A model generated the notes under the pieces. That model did no database searches. It worked only from the letters and a program-made list of their open reading frames with translations, and had not been told where the DNA came from. From Bolinopsis microptera (lineage: Eukaryota > Ctenophora > Tentaculata > Lobata > Bolinopsidae), in contig NC_087080.1 of NCBI RefSeq assembly GCF_026151205.1, forward strand, positions 14,145,337 to 14,209,336: 64,000 nt of DNA, read 5' to 3'. Of the stretch, positions 46,901 through 57,700 are shown piece after piece (positions within the stretch are counted from its first letter, which is position 1; each line of letters opens with the position of its first letter). The position numbers were made by a program, and so were the translations under genes.

Positions 46901-47786
46901 CAGTGAAACGATCACCTGCTACACTGACGGGTCACTCACAGACTCAGGATGCGGGGCTGGCTATATCATCACAACTGACAACAATAACACCACCCTTGAA
47001 GAAAGATCATTCAAGCTCCCTGATTATTGCACTGTTTACCAAACAGAGCTCACCGCCATCATTGAAGCTTGCAAATATCTCTCTACCTATACCAACACAC
47101 ATATCATCATATGGTCTGACAGTCTCTCATCTATACAAGCTATCTCTGCGCTTTCAACGCGAAGTAGAACTACAAGAGACTGTTACGACTCTCTTAATGC
47201 ACTCGGATCCAACAACACGCTAGAGATACGATGGATTGCAGCACACATCGGATTGTGGGGGAACGAAAAAGCAGATGAGCTGGCCAAGCTTGGTACAACC
47301 AGTGAATCCACTTTGAAGTGTCCAATTCCACAATCCTACATCAAGCGTCAAATCGACAACAAAGTCAACAGACTGAATCAGGAAACTTGGTTAACTGACG
47401 GTCCCAGACACACCAAACTGACACTCGGCCACAAGCATGCCAAAATCATCAAAAACCTCAACACTACACTCAGCAAAAACAGACAAGATTACAGAACTGC
47501 AGTTCACCTCATCACGGGTCACTGCGGCTTAAACAAACACCTTCACACCATTTGCAAATCAAACACCAGTGCTTGTCCTATGTGCGGCGACGGAGAGGAA
47601 ACTGTCTCACACTTCCTTGGACAGTGTCCAGCTATTGCCCAAATTAGAGGTCAATATTTCCAGGACTACTACCTCTCTGTCAATGACATATTCGACAACC
47701 AACACATCACCACAATTGTCAATTTCGCAAACCGCACCAAACGCTTAATTGTGCCGGAAGAGCTGGATCAGACCGGGGTGACTTAA
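43977..47786 (+). CDS. LINE ORF2: endonuclease, reverse transcriptase, RNase H, zinc finger
   Basis: The frame opens at 43911 and runs to TAA at 47786. The first start-like codon is GTG at 43977; the first in-frame ATG (44397) lies inside the endonuclease. Endonuclease: TQINLKRKYNAW, catalytic Glu in ATEPY, GSDTNSQHTLWG, YSNSDHRYI. Reverse transcriptase: FRTITLSPVMLKLQEKV, GFKKGCSTEAAL, motif A FLDIEGAFDNV, motif B GCPQGGILSPFLWN, motif C FADD near residue 700, KFLGVTLDSKLNF. RNase H from about residue 980: YTDGSLTDSGCGAG, YQTELTAII, IWSDSLSSIQAI, WIAAHIGLWGNEKADELA. A C-terminal HCCH finger CPMCGDGEETVSHFLGQC sits near residue 1200. This order is typical of I/R1-group LINEs. The intact frame indicates recent activity. 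Confidence 0.95.
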   Translation: MPNPKGPSTRPVRVTAGAARHVPNTKKTGKTHHEYYSVTQINLKRKYNAWKTLLVNTHGRKNPIVLATEPYTNNKHLIPPISKELTEYYYKVGDIRPRAAIVIHKNLAEKSWELSQFTTPDQVAIKIQLSSTEVILAASYMDINGPAPSHETTPLAKYAIDNKIPLIIGSDTNSQHTLWGNRLCNRRGEELLDFLSSLGLSCSNKGSTPTFLNSRGHNSIIDLTITNQLGAELISNWHVSDLYSNSDHRYIMFDITSGPKKEPRQIRLVKNTDWAKFDEILYNNNDLHNTCVNTPHDIDHKVNTINTALRAAFEEACPITYISSAVRKPPWLTREVEEAQRGIRRKLITARRIKTDASWLALRESNKQYNKILSNSQRNAWRKFCADTESVKESGRMNKILKTCTDTNNKLEAVYKPNGELTKNAEETLEVMTQTHFKESVTDPPVPPLCPLPISTDLLDKIYSPERIEKALLSFDPLKAAGPDTLKPIIFQKAWAHIKDITKNIMTKNHETQHIPTLWRDSLGIFLPKPGKTDYNKAKSFRTITLSPVMLKLQEKVILWHMQHDLNIANDINKRQFGFKKGCSTEAALHKVTHTIERRIAKKGYVLGVFLDIEGAFDNVSFKAISEAVKATKVDLATAQWIINMVTNRFITLNHKDKSRRVRIRRGCPQGGILSPFLWNLVVDDLLSFTAKDIPGYLQAFADDLLSLAEGDDLDIIWDRTCKTIKTIENWCRTKELSISALKTQIVMFTWNSKWTLRPITVGNNIIGLSKSAKFLGVTLDSKLNFNEHIINTTKKATASLMQCRRAVGPTWGMSPKTCKWMYTAVIRPILSYCCSIWIRATQTDYNAKKLKRVQALALRMMSGAMPSTPFIALNHLTDTSDIILFLQGEAAKGAARLQAYGSLTLETIAFRKGTIKNHTTINKQFMEDLIIPPRATRDLTTPIMMLGRHFTVTTPGADTTEYRNSLQNTIDNITSETITCYTDGSLTDSGCGAGYIITTDNNNTTLEERSFKLPDYCTVYQTELTAIIEACKYLSTYTNTHIIIWSDSLSSIQAISALSTRSRTTRDCYDSLNALGSNNTLEIRWIAAHIGLWGNEKADELAKLGTTSESTLKCPIPQSYIKRQIDNKVNRLNQETWLTDGPRHTKLTLGHKHAKIIKNLNTTLSKNRQDYRTAVHLITGHCGLNKHLHTICKSNTSACPMCGDGEETVSHFLGQCPAIAQIRGQYFQDYYLSVNDIFDNQHITTIVNFANRTKRLIVPEELDQTGVT

Positions 47787-48561
47787 AGTATTAGCTCATA
47801 TGCTGTCTCGTCTCGTTTTACTTTTCCAAACCCAGCTGGCATTTAAGCGTATCATTTTGACTCATATATCATCTTACACCATTCTCCACCAATCACTCTG
47901 ATTTCACCGGCAACCTTCCCCAAGGTTGCCACACCCCAGAGGTAGGCAGAGCATCTCAATGCTATCCTCTCGTGGGCTATCTTGGCCCAGCCTCTCTTAA
48001 AAAAAAAAAAAAAAAAAATGCATCGTTCACATTGTTTAGAATTATGAATAAATGACTGATGAAACTGATTCATGTTATTGACCGTTTTAATTAATTCGAG
48101 TTTTAATTTAACTGTTACTTTTACTTTGAGTCCTATTTCATTATGTAGAGATAGTCAATACCTAAGAAATTAAAAATTGGCCTATTTAAATCAACTTTGA
48201 CAATAAGGATATATGACAAGAATTGGGCAAAAAGGTGAATTTTTTGCAATTTTAGCCAAATGAAGTCGAAAAACCTACAACAAGTGTCCCAATAGTCTTC
48301 TTTAATGAATATAAGACAACCATTAAAATATGTGCACCCATACCCCTTGGGAACCCTAAAAGCTGAGTCGGCGGGTTTATTAACGACCGGTGAAAATGTG
48401 GTTCGGGAAAAATATGGCGAAATTACCCTAAACCCGCCACTTTATCCCGGTCATAATAATCCCGAGTAAGGTATATAACTAATCAGACTCTGATCAGTTG
48501 TAAGAAATTATAATTTAGTTGGGATAAGTCCCTTAGTCCCAATTCACGTTATTGGTTGTAC

Positions 48562-48638
48562 TTGTAGGTTTACAACCTACCAGGACGCGTGCCGAGTTGG
48601 ACTCGTCGACAGATATTTTACGAGTATCACCCGTTAAG
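48562..48638 (+). mobile_element. ~90-bp palindrome-headed element, copy 5 (internally deleted)
   Basis: It starts tgtaggtttacaacctacca and ends tatcacccgttaa but lacks the ggtcctaatatatggaa segment. The flanks both contain gttattgg, so the target duplication may be longer or rearranged here. Confidence 0.75.
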
Positions 48639-50541
48639 TTATTGGGTACTCATGACCAACACGCCATTTGTTGTAGTTCCAGATCAAAGCTTTGTCACAA
48701 GATTTTTGAAAACATCCTTGCTGAGTAATTTAATAAAAAATGGTCGACCAGCGGAATAATTCCAAAAATAATTTAACACCTGCAGCACAGTTACCAGTAA
48801 TTGTAAATAACACGCATGACCAGGTTAGTTTGATTGAGCCGTGCTAGTGGACCAGTTTCTACTTAATTATTCATATTAATATTAATATTTTATTTTCAAA
48901 CTTCTGTCCCATTTTCAAATATGAAATTTTCTGAACACAAATTTGACAGATTGGATGAGCTTTTTGCCCAAAAACCAATTAGTCGGTTAATTGATGATGG
49001 AATGAAACCAAATTGAGGTACTGGGAGTCAAAATCCCGAATAAAATTGAAAAATCATATTGTCCCAATCTCTGTCCCATTTTCAGTTTTTGAAGGTGAAA
49101 TTTCCAGGACCGAAATTTTACAGTTATGACTGATTAATTTACCTGCAACCAATTAGTAAGTCAACTATAGATGGCATATGACACGATAGAGGTGCTGGAA
49201 GTTTCATTTCGGTCGGAGGAAGCCCACAGCAGAAAGATTAACAAGACGAAAAGCTGTATTTTTAAACTTCTGTCCCATTTTCAAATATGAAATTTTCTGA
49301 ACACAAATTTGACAGATTGGATGAACTTTTTGCCCATAAACGAATTAGTCGGTTACTTGATGATGGAATGAAACCAAATTGAGGTACTGGGAGTCAAAAT
49401 CCCGAATAAAATTGAAAAATCATATTGTCCCAATCTCTGTCCCATTTTCAGTTTTTGAAGGTGAAATTTCCAGGACCGAAATTTTACAGTTATGACTGAT
49501 TAATTTACCTGCAACCAATTAGTAAGTCAACTATAGATGGCATATGACACGATAGAGGTGCTGGAAGTTTCATTTCGGTCGGAGGAAGCCCACAGCAGAA
49601 AGATTAACAAGACGAAAAGCTGTATTTTTAAACTTCTGTCCCATTTTCAAATATGAAATTTTCTGAACACAAATTTGACAGATTGGATGAACTTTTTGCC
49701 CAGAAACGAATTAGTCGGTTACTTGATGATGGAATGAAACCAAATTGAGGTACTGGGAGTCAAAATCCCGAATAAAATTGAAAAATCATATTGTCCCAAT
49801 CTCTGTCCCATTTTCAGTTTTTGAAGGTGAAATTTCCAGGACCGAAATTTTACAGTTATGACTGATTTATTTACCCGCAACCAATTAGTAAGTCAACTAT
49901 AGATGGCATATGACACGATAGAGGTGCTGGAAGTTTCATTTCGGTCGGAGGAAGCCCACAGCAGAAAGATTAACAAGAAAAAAAGCTGTATTTTTAAACT
50001 TCTGTCCCATTTTCAAATATGAAATTTTCTGAACACAAATTTAACAGATTGGATGAAATTTTTGCCCAGAAACCAATTAGTCGGTTAATTGATGATTGAA
50101 TGAAACCAAATTGAGGTACTGGGAGTCAAAATCCCGAATAAAATTGAAAAATCATATTGTCCCAATCTCTGTCCCATTTTCAGTTTTTGAAGGTGAAATT
50201 TCCAGGACCGAAATTTTATAGTTATGACTGATTGATTTACCTGCAACCAATTAGTAAGTCAACTATAGATGGCATATGACACGATAGAGGTGCTGGAAGT
50301 TTCATTTCGGTCGGAGGAAGCCCACAGCAGAAAGATTAACAAGCAGTCAAGCACGAAAAGCTGTATTTTTAAACTTCTGTCCCATTTTCAAATATAAAAT
50401 TTTCTGAACACAAATTTGACAGATTGGATGAACTTTTTGCCCAGAAATCAATTAGTCGGTTAATTGATGATGGAATGAAACCAAATTGAGGTACTGGGAG
50501 TCAAAATCCCGAATAAAATTGAAAAATCATATTGTCCCAAT

Positions 50542-51135
50542 CTAAGATGGCAAGTACGTACGGTACAGGGCTTTAAGTACGTACGGTACAGCTACTTTTA
50601 AAGGTACGTACCGTACAGGCACTGTAAGGTACAATTTTTTTTCAAATTTTTAGAATCAACTTCAGTGAATTACTTGCAATTTTTGATTAGTATTATCATC
50701 ATAATTTTTGAGATAGAAGTCGAAAATAAACACAGTGGTTAAAACAATAAAAGATTTAAGAGGAAAATTTGTGTACCGGATCGCTCTTAACCGGTACTAC
50801 ACTACTACTACCTACTTGTAATTATCGTTAAACTCAAAGCTTCATCCTTTTGTTGCAGTATACGAACACCAGCTTTTCAGCTAGCTCAGGTCGCAACCTT
50901 AATCTACGCTTGTCCATAATATACTCGTAAACTCTAAAATTGGTCTTACAAATTGACGAAGAACTTAAAACACTGAATACTATTTGGGCCAACTGTTTAA
51001 GCAGAAAAAGTTCTCCTCCAAAATATTTCCAGTATATTGACGGATTAATAAGCTTTGTACCTTTCAGCCTACTTTATTAAGTACGTACCGTACAGCTAAT
51101 TTAAAGGTACGTACCGTACGTACTTGCCATCTTAG
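50542..51135. mobile_element. 594-bp TIR element inside the satellite, 8-bp TSD
   Basis: Perfect inverted ends of 25 bp: ctaagatggcaagtacgtac and its complement closing gtacgtacttgccatcttag. The TSD gtcccaat lies at 50534-50541 and 51136-51143, inside an otherwise standard monomer. Near both ends the self-complementary phrase gtacgtacggtacag is repeated in both orientations, the sort of subterminal motif a transposase binds. No ORF is seen. An 8-bp TSD suits hAT or a related superfamily. Confidence 0.92.
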
Positions 51136-54100
51136 GTCCCAATCTCTGTCCCATTTTCAGTTTTTGAAGGTGAAATTTCCAGGACCGAAATTTTACAGTT
51201 ATGACTGATTTATTTCCCTGCAACCAATTAGTAAGTCAACTATAGATGGCATATGACACGATAGAGGTGCTGGAAGTTTCATTTCGGTCGGAGGAAGCCC
51301 ACAGCAGAAAGATTAACAAGACGAAAAGCTGTATTTTTAAACTTCTGTCCCATTTTCAAATATGAAATTTTCTGAACACAAATTTGACAGATTGGATGAA
51401 CTTTTTGCCCAGAAACCGATAAGTCGGTTAATTGATGATGGAATGAAACCAAATTGAGGTACTGGGAGTCAAAATCCCGAATAAAATTGAAAAATCATAT
51501 TGTCCCAATCTCTGTCCCATTTTCAGTTTTTGAAGGTGAAATTTCCAGGACCGAAATTTTACAGTTATGACTGATTTATTTACCTGCAACCAATTAGTAA
51601 GTCAACTATAGATGGCATATGACACGATAGAGGTGCTGGAAGTTTCATTTCGGTCGGAGGAAGCCCACAGCAGAAAGATTAACAAGACGAAAAGCTGTAT
51701 TTTTAAACTTCTGTCCCATTTTCAAATATGAAATTTTCTGAACACAAATTTAACAGATTGGATGAACTTTTTGCCCAGAAACCGATAAGTCGGTTAATTG
51801 ATGATGGAATGAAACCAAATTGAGGTACTGGGAGTCAAAATCCCGAATAAAATTGAAAAATCATATTGTCCCAATCTCTGTCCCATTTTCAGTTTTTGAA
51901 GGTGAAATTTCCAGGACCGAAATTTTACAGTTATGACTGATTTATTTACCTGCAACCAATTAGTAAGTCAACTATAGATGGCATATGACACGATAGAGGT
52001 GCTGGAAGTTTCATTTCGGTCGGAGGAAGCCCACAGCAGAAAGATTAACAAGACGAAAAGCTGTATTTTTAAACTTCTGTCCCATTTTCAAATATGAAAT
52101 TTTCTGAACACAAATTTAACAGATTGGATGAACTTTTTGCCCAGAAACCGATAAGTCGGTTAATTGATGATGGAATGAAACCAAATTGAGGTACTGGGAG
52201 TCAAAATCCCGAATAAAATTGAAAAATCATATTGTCCCAATCTCTGTCCCATTTTCAGTTTTTGAAGGTGAAATTTCCAGGACCGAAATTTTACAGTTAT
52301 GACTGATTTATTTCCCCGCAACCAATTAGTGAGTCAACTATAGATAACATATGACACGATAGAGGTGCTGGAAGTTTCATTTCGGTCGGAGGAAGCCCAC
52401 AGCAGAAACATTAACAAGACGAAAAGCTGTATTTTTAAACTTCTGTCCCATTTTCAAATATGAAATTTTCTGAACACAAATTTGACAGATTGGATGAACT
52501 TTTTGCCCAGAAACCGATAAGTCGGTTAATTGATGATGGAATGAAACCAAATTGAGGTACTGGGAGTCAACATCCCGAATAAAATTGAAAAATCATATTG
52601 TCCCAATCTCTGTCCCATTTTCAGTTTTTGAAGGTGAAATTTCCAGGACCGAAATTTTACAGTTATGACTGATTTATTTACCTGCAACCAATTAGTAAGT
52701 CAACTATAGATGGCATATGACACGATAGAGGTGCTGGAAGTTTCATTTCGGTCGGAGGAAGCCCACAGCAGAAAGATTAACAAGACGAAAAGCTGTATTT
52801 TTAAACTTCTGTCCCATTTTCAAATATGAAATTTTCTGAACACAAATTTAACAGATTGGATGAACTTTTTGCCCAGAAACCGATAAGTCGGTTAATTGAT
52901 GATGGAATGAAACCAAATTGAGGTACTGGGAGTCAAAATCCCGAATAAAATTGAAAAATCATATTGTCCCAATCTCTGTCCCATTTTCAGTTTTTGAAGG
53001 TGAAATTTCCAGGACCGAAATTTTACAGTTATGACTGATTTATTTCCCCGCAACCAATTAGTGAGTCAACTATAGATAACATATGACACGATAGAGGTGC
53101 TGGAAGTTTCATTTCGGTCGGAGGAAGCCCACAGCAGAAAGATTAACAAGACGAAAAGCTGTATTTTTAAACTTCTGTCCCATTTTCAAATATGAAATTT
53201 TCTGAACACAAATTTGACAGATTGGATGAACTTTTTGCCCAGAAACCGATAAGTCGGTTAATTGATGATGGAATGAAACCAAATTGAGGTACTGGGAGTC
53301 AACATCCCGAATAAAATTGAAAAATCATATTGTCCCAATCTCTGTCCCATTTTCAGTTTTTGAAGGTGAAATTTCCAGGACCGAAATTTTACAGTTATGA
53401 CTGATTTATTTACCCTCAACCAATTAGTAAGTCAACTAAAGATGTCATATGACACGATAGAGGTGCTGGAAGTTTCATTTCGGTCGGAGGAAGCCCACAG
53501 CAGAAAGATTAACAAGACGAAAAGCTGTATTTTTAAACTTCTGTCCCATTTTCAAATATGAAATTTTCTGAACACAAATTTGACAGATTGGATGAACTTT
53601 TTGCCCAGAAACCGATAAGTCGGTTAATTGATGATGGAATGAAACCAAATTGAGGTACTGGGAGTCAAAATCCCGAATAAAATTGAAAAATCATATTGTC
53701 CCAATCTCTGTCCCATTTTCAGTTTTTGAAGGTGAAATTTCCAGGACCGAAATTTTACAGTTATGACTGATTTATTTCCCCGCAACCAATTAGTGAGTCA
53801 ACTATAGATAGCATATGACACGATAGAGGTGCTGGAAGTTTCATTTCGGTCGGAGGAAGCCCACAGCAGAAAGATTAACAAGACGAAAAGCTGTATTTTT
53901 AAACTTCTGAAATTTTACAGTTATGACTGATTTATTTACCTGCAACCAATTAGTAAGTCAACTATAGATGGCATATGACACGATAGAAGTGCTGGAAGTT
54001 TCATTTCGGTCGGAGGAAGCCCACAGCAGAAAGATTAACAAGACAAAAAGCTGTATTTTTAAACTTCTGTCCCATTTTCAAATATGAAATTTTCTGAACA

Positions 54101-54286
54101 CAAATTTAACAGATTGGATTAACTTTTTGCCCAGAAACCGATAAGTCGGTTAATTGATGATGGAATGAAACCAAATTGAGGTACTGGTAATCAAAATCCC
54201 GAATAAAATTGAAAAATCATATTGTCCCAATCTCTGTACCATTTTTAGTTTTTGAAGGTGAAATTTCCAGGACCGAAATTTTACAG

Positions 54287-54738
54287 TGATATTGTACTCT
54301 TGTATTGTTTTACGTCAACCTTTAACTGTAGCCTTACTAGCGCCTAGATTCTTTTCCTATATTTTTCCTAATTTGATAGTTGTGAACGTGTTCTTGAAGT
54401 TTACCACATTCTTCCCCTTTCCCAGGCAATGTTTTCTTAGAGCCCTCTGAGTTGTCTACTTCACCCTTTTTGTTTACACTTCTGGTATCCCTTTTGCACT
54501 CCCTTCCTTCCTGTTAATTAGATCTTATCACCCTCCTAGGGCCGTCAGGGTTAAACGCTTGCATCACGTGATCTCACTAGGAGTCACGTGATCAAGACTT
54601 TTTATATCTGTGCAACGTGGCACACGGGGTCTCTTTTTTGACTTTACTGAGAATTGTGTTGGGGAGATACACCTATAGTTGAATTCTTTAAACGTTGTTT
54701 TTCTTTGTAACCAACTCTAATACGGCCTTATACTTTAG
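54287..54738. mobile_element. 452-bp unclassified insertion in the satellite
   Basis: It interrupts a monomer between ttttacag and ttatgactg. It starts tgatattgtactcttg and ends ccttatactttag. It contains two cacgtgatc palindromic motifs, a tttttatatctg TATA-like stretch and a GC-skewed middle, which together could be promoter-like as in a solo LTR. No clear target duplication or TG...CA ends are seen, so the class is open. Confidence 0.55.
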
Positions 54739-57700
54739 TTATGACTGATTTATTTACCCGCAACCAATTAGTAAGTCAACTATAGATGGCATATGACACG
54801 ATAGAGGTGCTGGAAGTTTCATTTCGGTCGGAGGAAGCCCACAGCAGAAAGATTAACAAGACGAAAAGCTGTATTTTTAAACTTCTGAAATTTTACAGTT
54901 ATGATTGATTTATTTACCTGCAACCAATTAGTAAGTCAACTATAGATTGCATATGACACGATAGAGGTGCTGGAAGTTTCATTTCGGTCGGAGGAAGCCC
55001 ACAGCAGAAAGATTAACAAGACGAAAAGCTGTATTTTTAAACTTCTGTCCCATTTTCAAATATGAAATTTTCTGAACACTAATTTAACAGATTGGATGAA
55101 CTTTTTGCCCAGAAACCGATAAGTCGGTTAATTGATGATGGAATGAAACCAAATTGAGGTACTGGTAGTCAAAATCCCGAATAAAATTGAAAAATCATAT
55201 TGTCCCAATCTCTGTCCCATTTTAGTTATTTTCAGTTTTTGAAGGTGAAATTTCCAGGACCGAAATTTTACAGTTATGACAGATTTATTTACCCGCAACC
55301 AATTAGTAAGTCAACTGTAGATGGCATATGACACGATAGAGGTGCTGGAAGTTTCATTTCGGTCGGAGGAAGCCCACAGCAGAAAGATTAACAAGACGAA
55401 AAGCTGTATTTTTAAACTTCTGTCCCATTTTCAAATATGAAATTTTCTGAACACAAATTTGACAGATTGGATGAACTTTTTGCCCAGAAACCGATAAGTC
55501 GGTTAATTGATGATGGAATGAAACCAAATTGAGGTACTGGGAGTCAAAATCCCGAATAAAATTGAAAAATCATATTGTCCCAATCTCTGTCCCATTTTCA
55601 GTTTTTGAAGGTGAAATTGCCAGGACCGAAATTTTACAGTTATGACTGATTTATTTACCTGCAACCAATTAGTAAGTCAACTAAAGATGTCATATGACAC
55701 GATAGAGGTGCTGGAAGTTTCATTTCGGTCGGAGGAAGCCCACAGCAGAAAGATTAACAAGACGAAAAGCTGTATTTTTAAACTTCTGAAATTTTACAGT
55801 TATGACTGATTTATTTACCTGCAACCAATTAGTAAGTCAACTATAGATGGCATATGACACGATAGAGGTGCTGGAAGTTTCATTTCGGTCGGAGGAAGCC
55901 CACAGCAGAAAGATTAACAAGACGAAAAGCTGTATTTTTAAACTTCTGTCCCATTTTCAAATATGAAATTTTCTGAACACAAATTTAACAGATTGGATGA
56001 ACTTTTTGCCCAGAAACCGATAAGTCGGTTAATTGATGATGGAATGAAACCAAATTGAGGTACTGGTAATCAAAATCCCGAATAAAATTGAAAAATCATA
56101 TTGTCCCAATCTCTGTACCATTTTCAGTTTTTGAAGGTGAAATTTCCAGGACCGAAATTTTACAGTTATGACTGATTTATTTACCCGCAACCAATTAGTA
56201 AGTCAACTATAGATGGCATATGACACGATAGAGGTGCTGGAAGTTTCATTTCGGTCGGAGGAAGCCCACAGCAGAAAGATTAACAAGACGAAAAGCTGTA
56301 TTTTTAAACTTCTGAAATTTTACAGTTATGATTGATTTATTTACCTGCAACCAATTAGTAAGTCAACTATAGATGGCATATGACACGATAGAGGTGCTGG
56401 AAGTTTCATTTCGGTCGGAGGAAGCCCACAGCAGAAAGATTAACAAGACGAAAAGCTGTATTTTTAAACTTCTGTCCCATTTTCAAATATGAAATTTTCT
56501 GAACACAAATTTAACAGATTGGATGAACTTTTTGCCCAGAAACCGATAAGTCGGTTAATTGATGATGGAATGAAACCAAATTGAGGTACTGGTAGTCAAA
56601 ATCCCGAATAAAATTGAAAAATCATATTGTCCCAATCTCTGTCCCATTTTCAGTTTTTGAAGGTGAAATTTCCAGGACCGAAATTTTACAGTTATGACTG
56701 ATTTATTTCCCCGCAACCAATTAGTGAGTCAACTATAGATAGCATATGACACGATAGAGGTGCTGGAAGTTTCATTTCGGTCGGAGGAAGCCCACAGCAG
56801 AAAGATTAACAAGACGAAAAGCTGTATTTTTAAACTTCTGTCCCATTTTCAAATATGAAATTTTCTGAACACAAATTTGACAGATTGGATGAACTTTTTG
56901 CCCAGAAACCGATAAGTCGGTTAATTGATGATGGAATGAAACCAAATTTAGGTACTGGGAGTCAAAATCCCGAATAAAATTGAAAAATCATATTGTCCCA
57001 ATCCCTGTCCCATTTTCAGTTTTTGAAGGTGAAATTTCCAGGACCGAAATTTTACAGTTATGACTGATTTAGTTACCCGCAACCAATTAGTAAGTCAACT
57101 GTAGATGGCATATGACACGATAAAGGTGCTGGAAGTTTCATTTCGGTCGGAGGAAGCCCACAGCAGAAAGATTAACAAGACGAAAAGCTGTATTTTTAAA
57201 CTTCTGTCCCATTTTCAAATATGAAATTTTCTGAACACAAATTTAACAGATTGGATGAACTTTTTGCCCAGAAACCGATAAGTCGGTTAATTGATGATGG
57301 AATGAAACCAAATTGAGGTACTGGTAGTCAAAATCCCGAATAAAATTGAAAAATCATATTGTCCCAATCTCTGTCCCATTTTAGTTATTTTCAGTTTTTG
57401 AAGGTGAAATTTCCAGGACCGAAATTTTACAGTTATGACAGATTTATTTACCCGCAACCAATTAGTAAGTCAACTGTAGATGGCATATGACACGATAGAG
57501 GTGCTGGAAGTTTCATTTCGGTCGGAGGAAGCCCACAGCAGAAAGATTAACAAGACGAAAAGCTGTATTTTTAAACTTCTGAAATTTTACAGTTATGACT
57601 GATTTATTTACCTGCAACCAATTAGTAAGTCAACTATAGATGGCATATGACACGATAGAGGTGCTGGAAGTTTCATTTCGGTCGGAGGAAGCCCACAGCA

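Larger units (their letters stand above)
42194..48018 (+). mobile_element. Full-length I/R1-type LINE with poly(A) tail and 13-bp TSD
   Basis: The 5825-bp element is bounded by tgcatcgttcaca at 42181-42193 and 48019-48031. It has a 5' region of about 1.4 kb containing three 162-bp tandem units, overlapping ORF1 and ORF2, a 3' UTR of about 210 bp with a perfect 9-bp hairpin (ggcaacctt/aaggttgcc, 47909-47930), and a poly(A) run. All hallmarks of a complete target-primed insertion are present, and no frame-breaking change is seen. Confidence 0.95.
41836..48471. mobile_element. 798-bp TA-flanked TIR element, copy 2, split by a LINE
   Basis: Same ends and TA flanks as 36737-37534. Removing the LINE plus one 13-bp target copy leaves 798 bp, exactly the length of copy 1; the halves join at cgaaagaatgcatcgttcac. 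Only isolated base differences from copy 1 were noticed (for example agtcttctt against agttttctt), so both copies are young. Confidence 0.93.

Noticed and set aside
50080-50115. Possible hammerhead ribozyme in the satellite (ttgatgatggaatgaaac)
   Set aside because: It has a GATGA...GAAAC pattern, but the invariant first C is replaced by T, stem II would be minimal, and no convincing stem I/III partner was found. Recurrence in every monomer is just tandem repetition.
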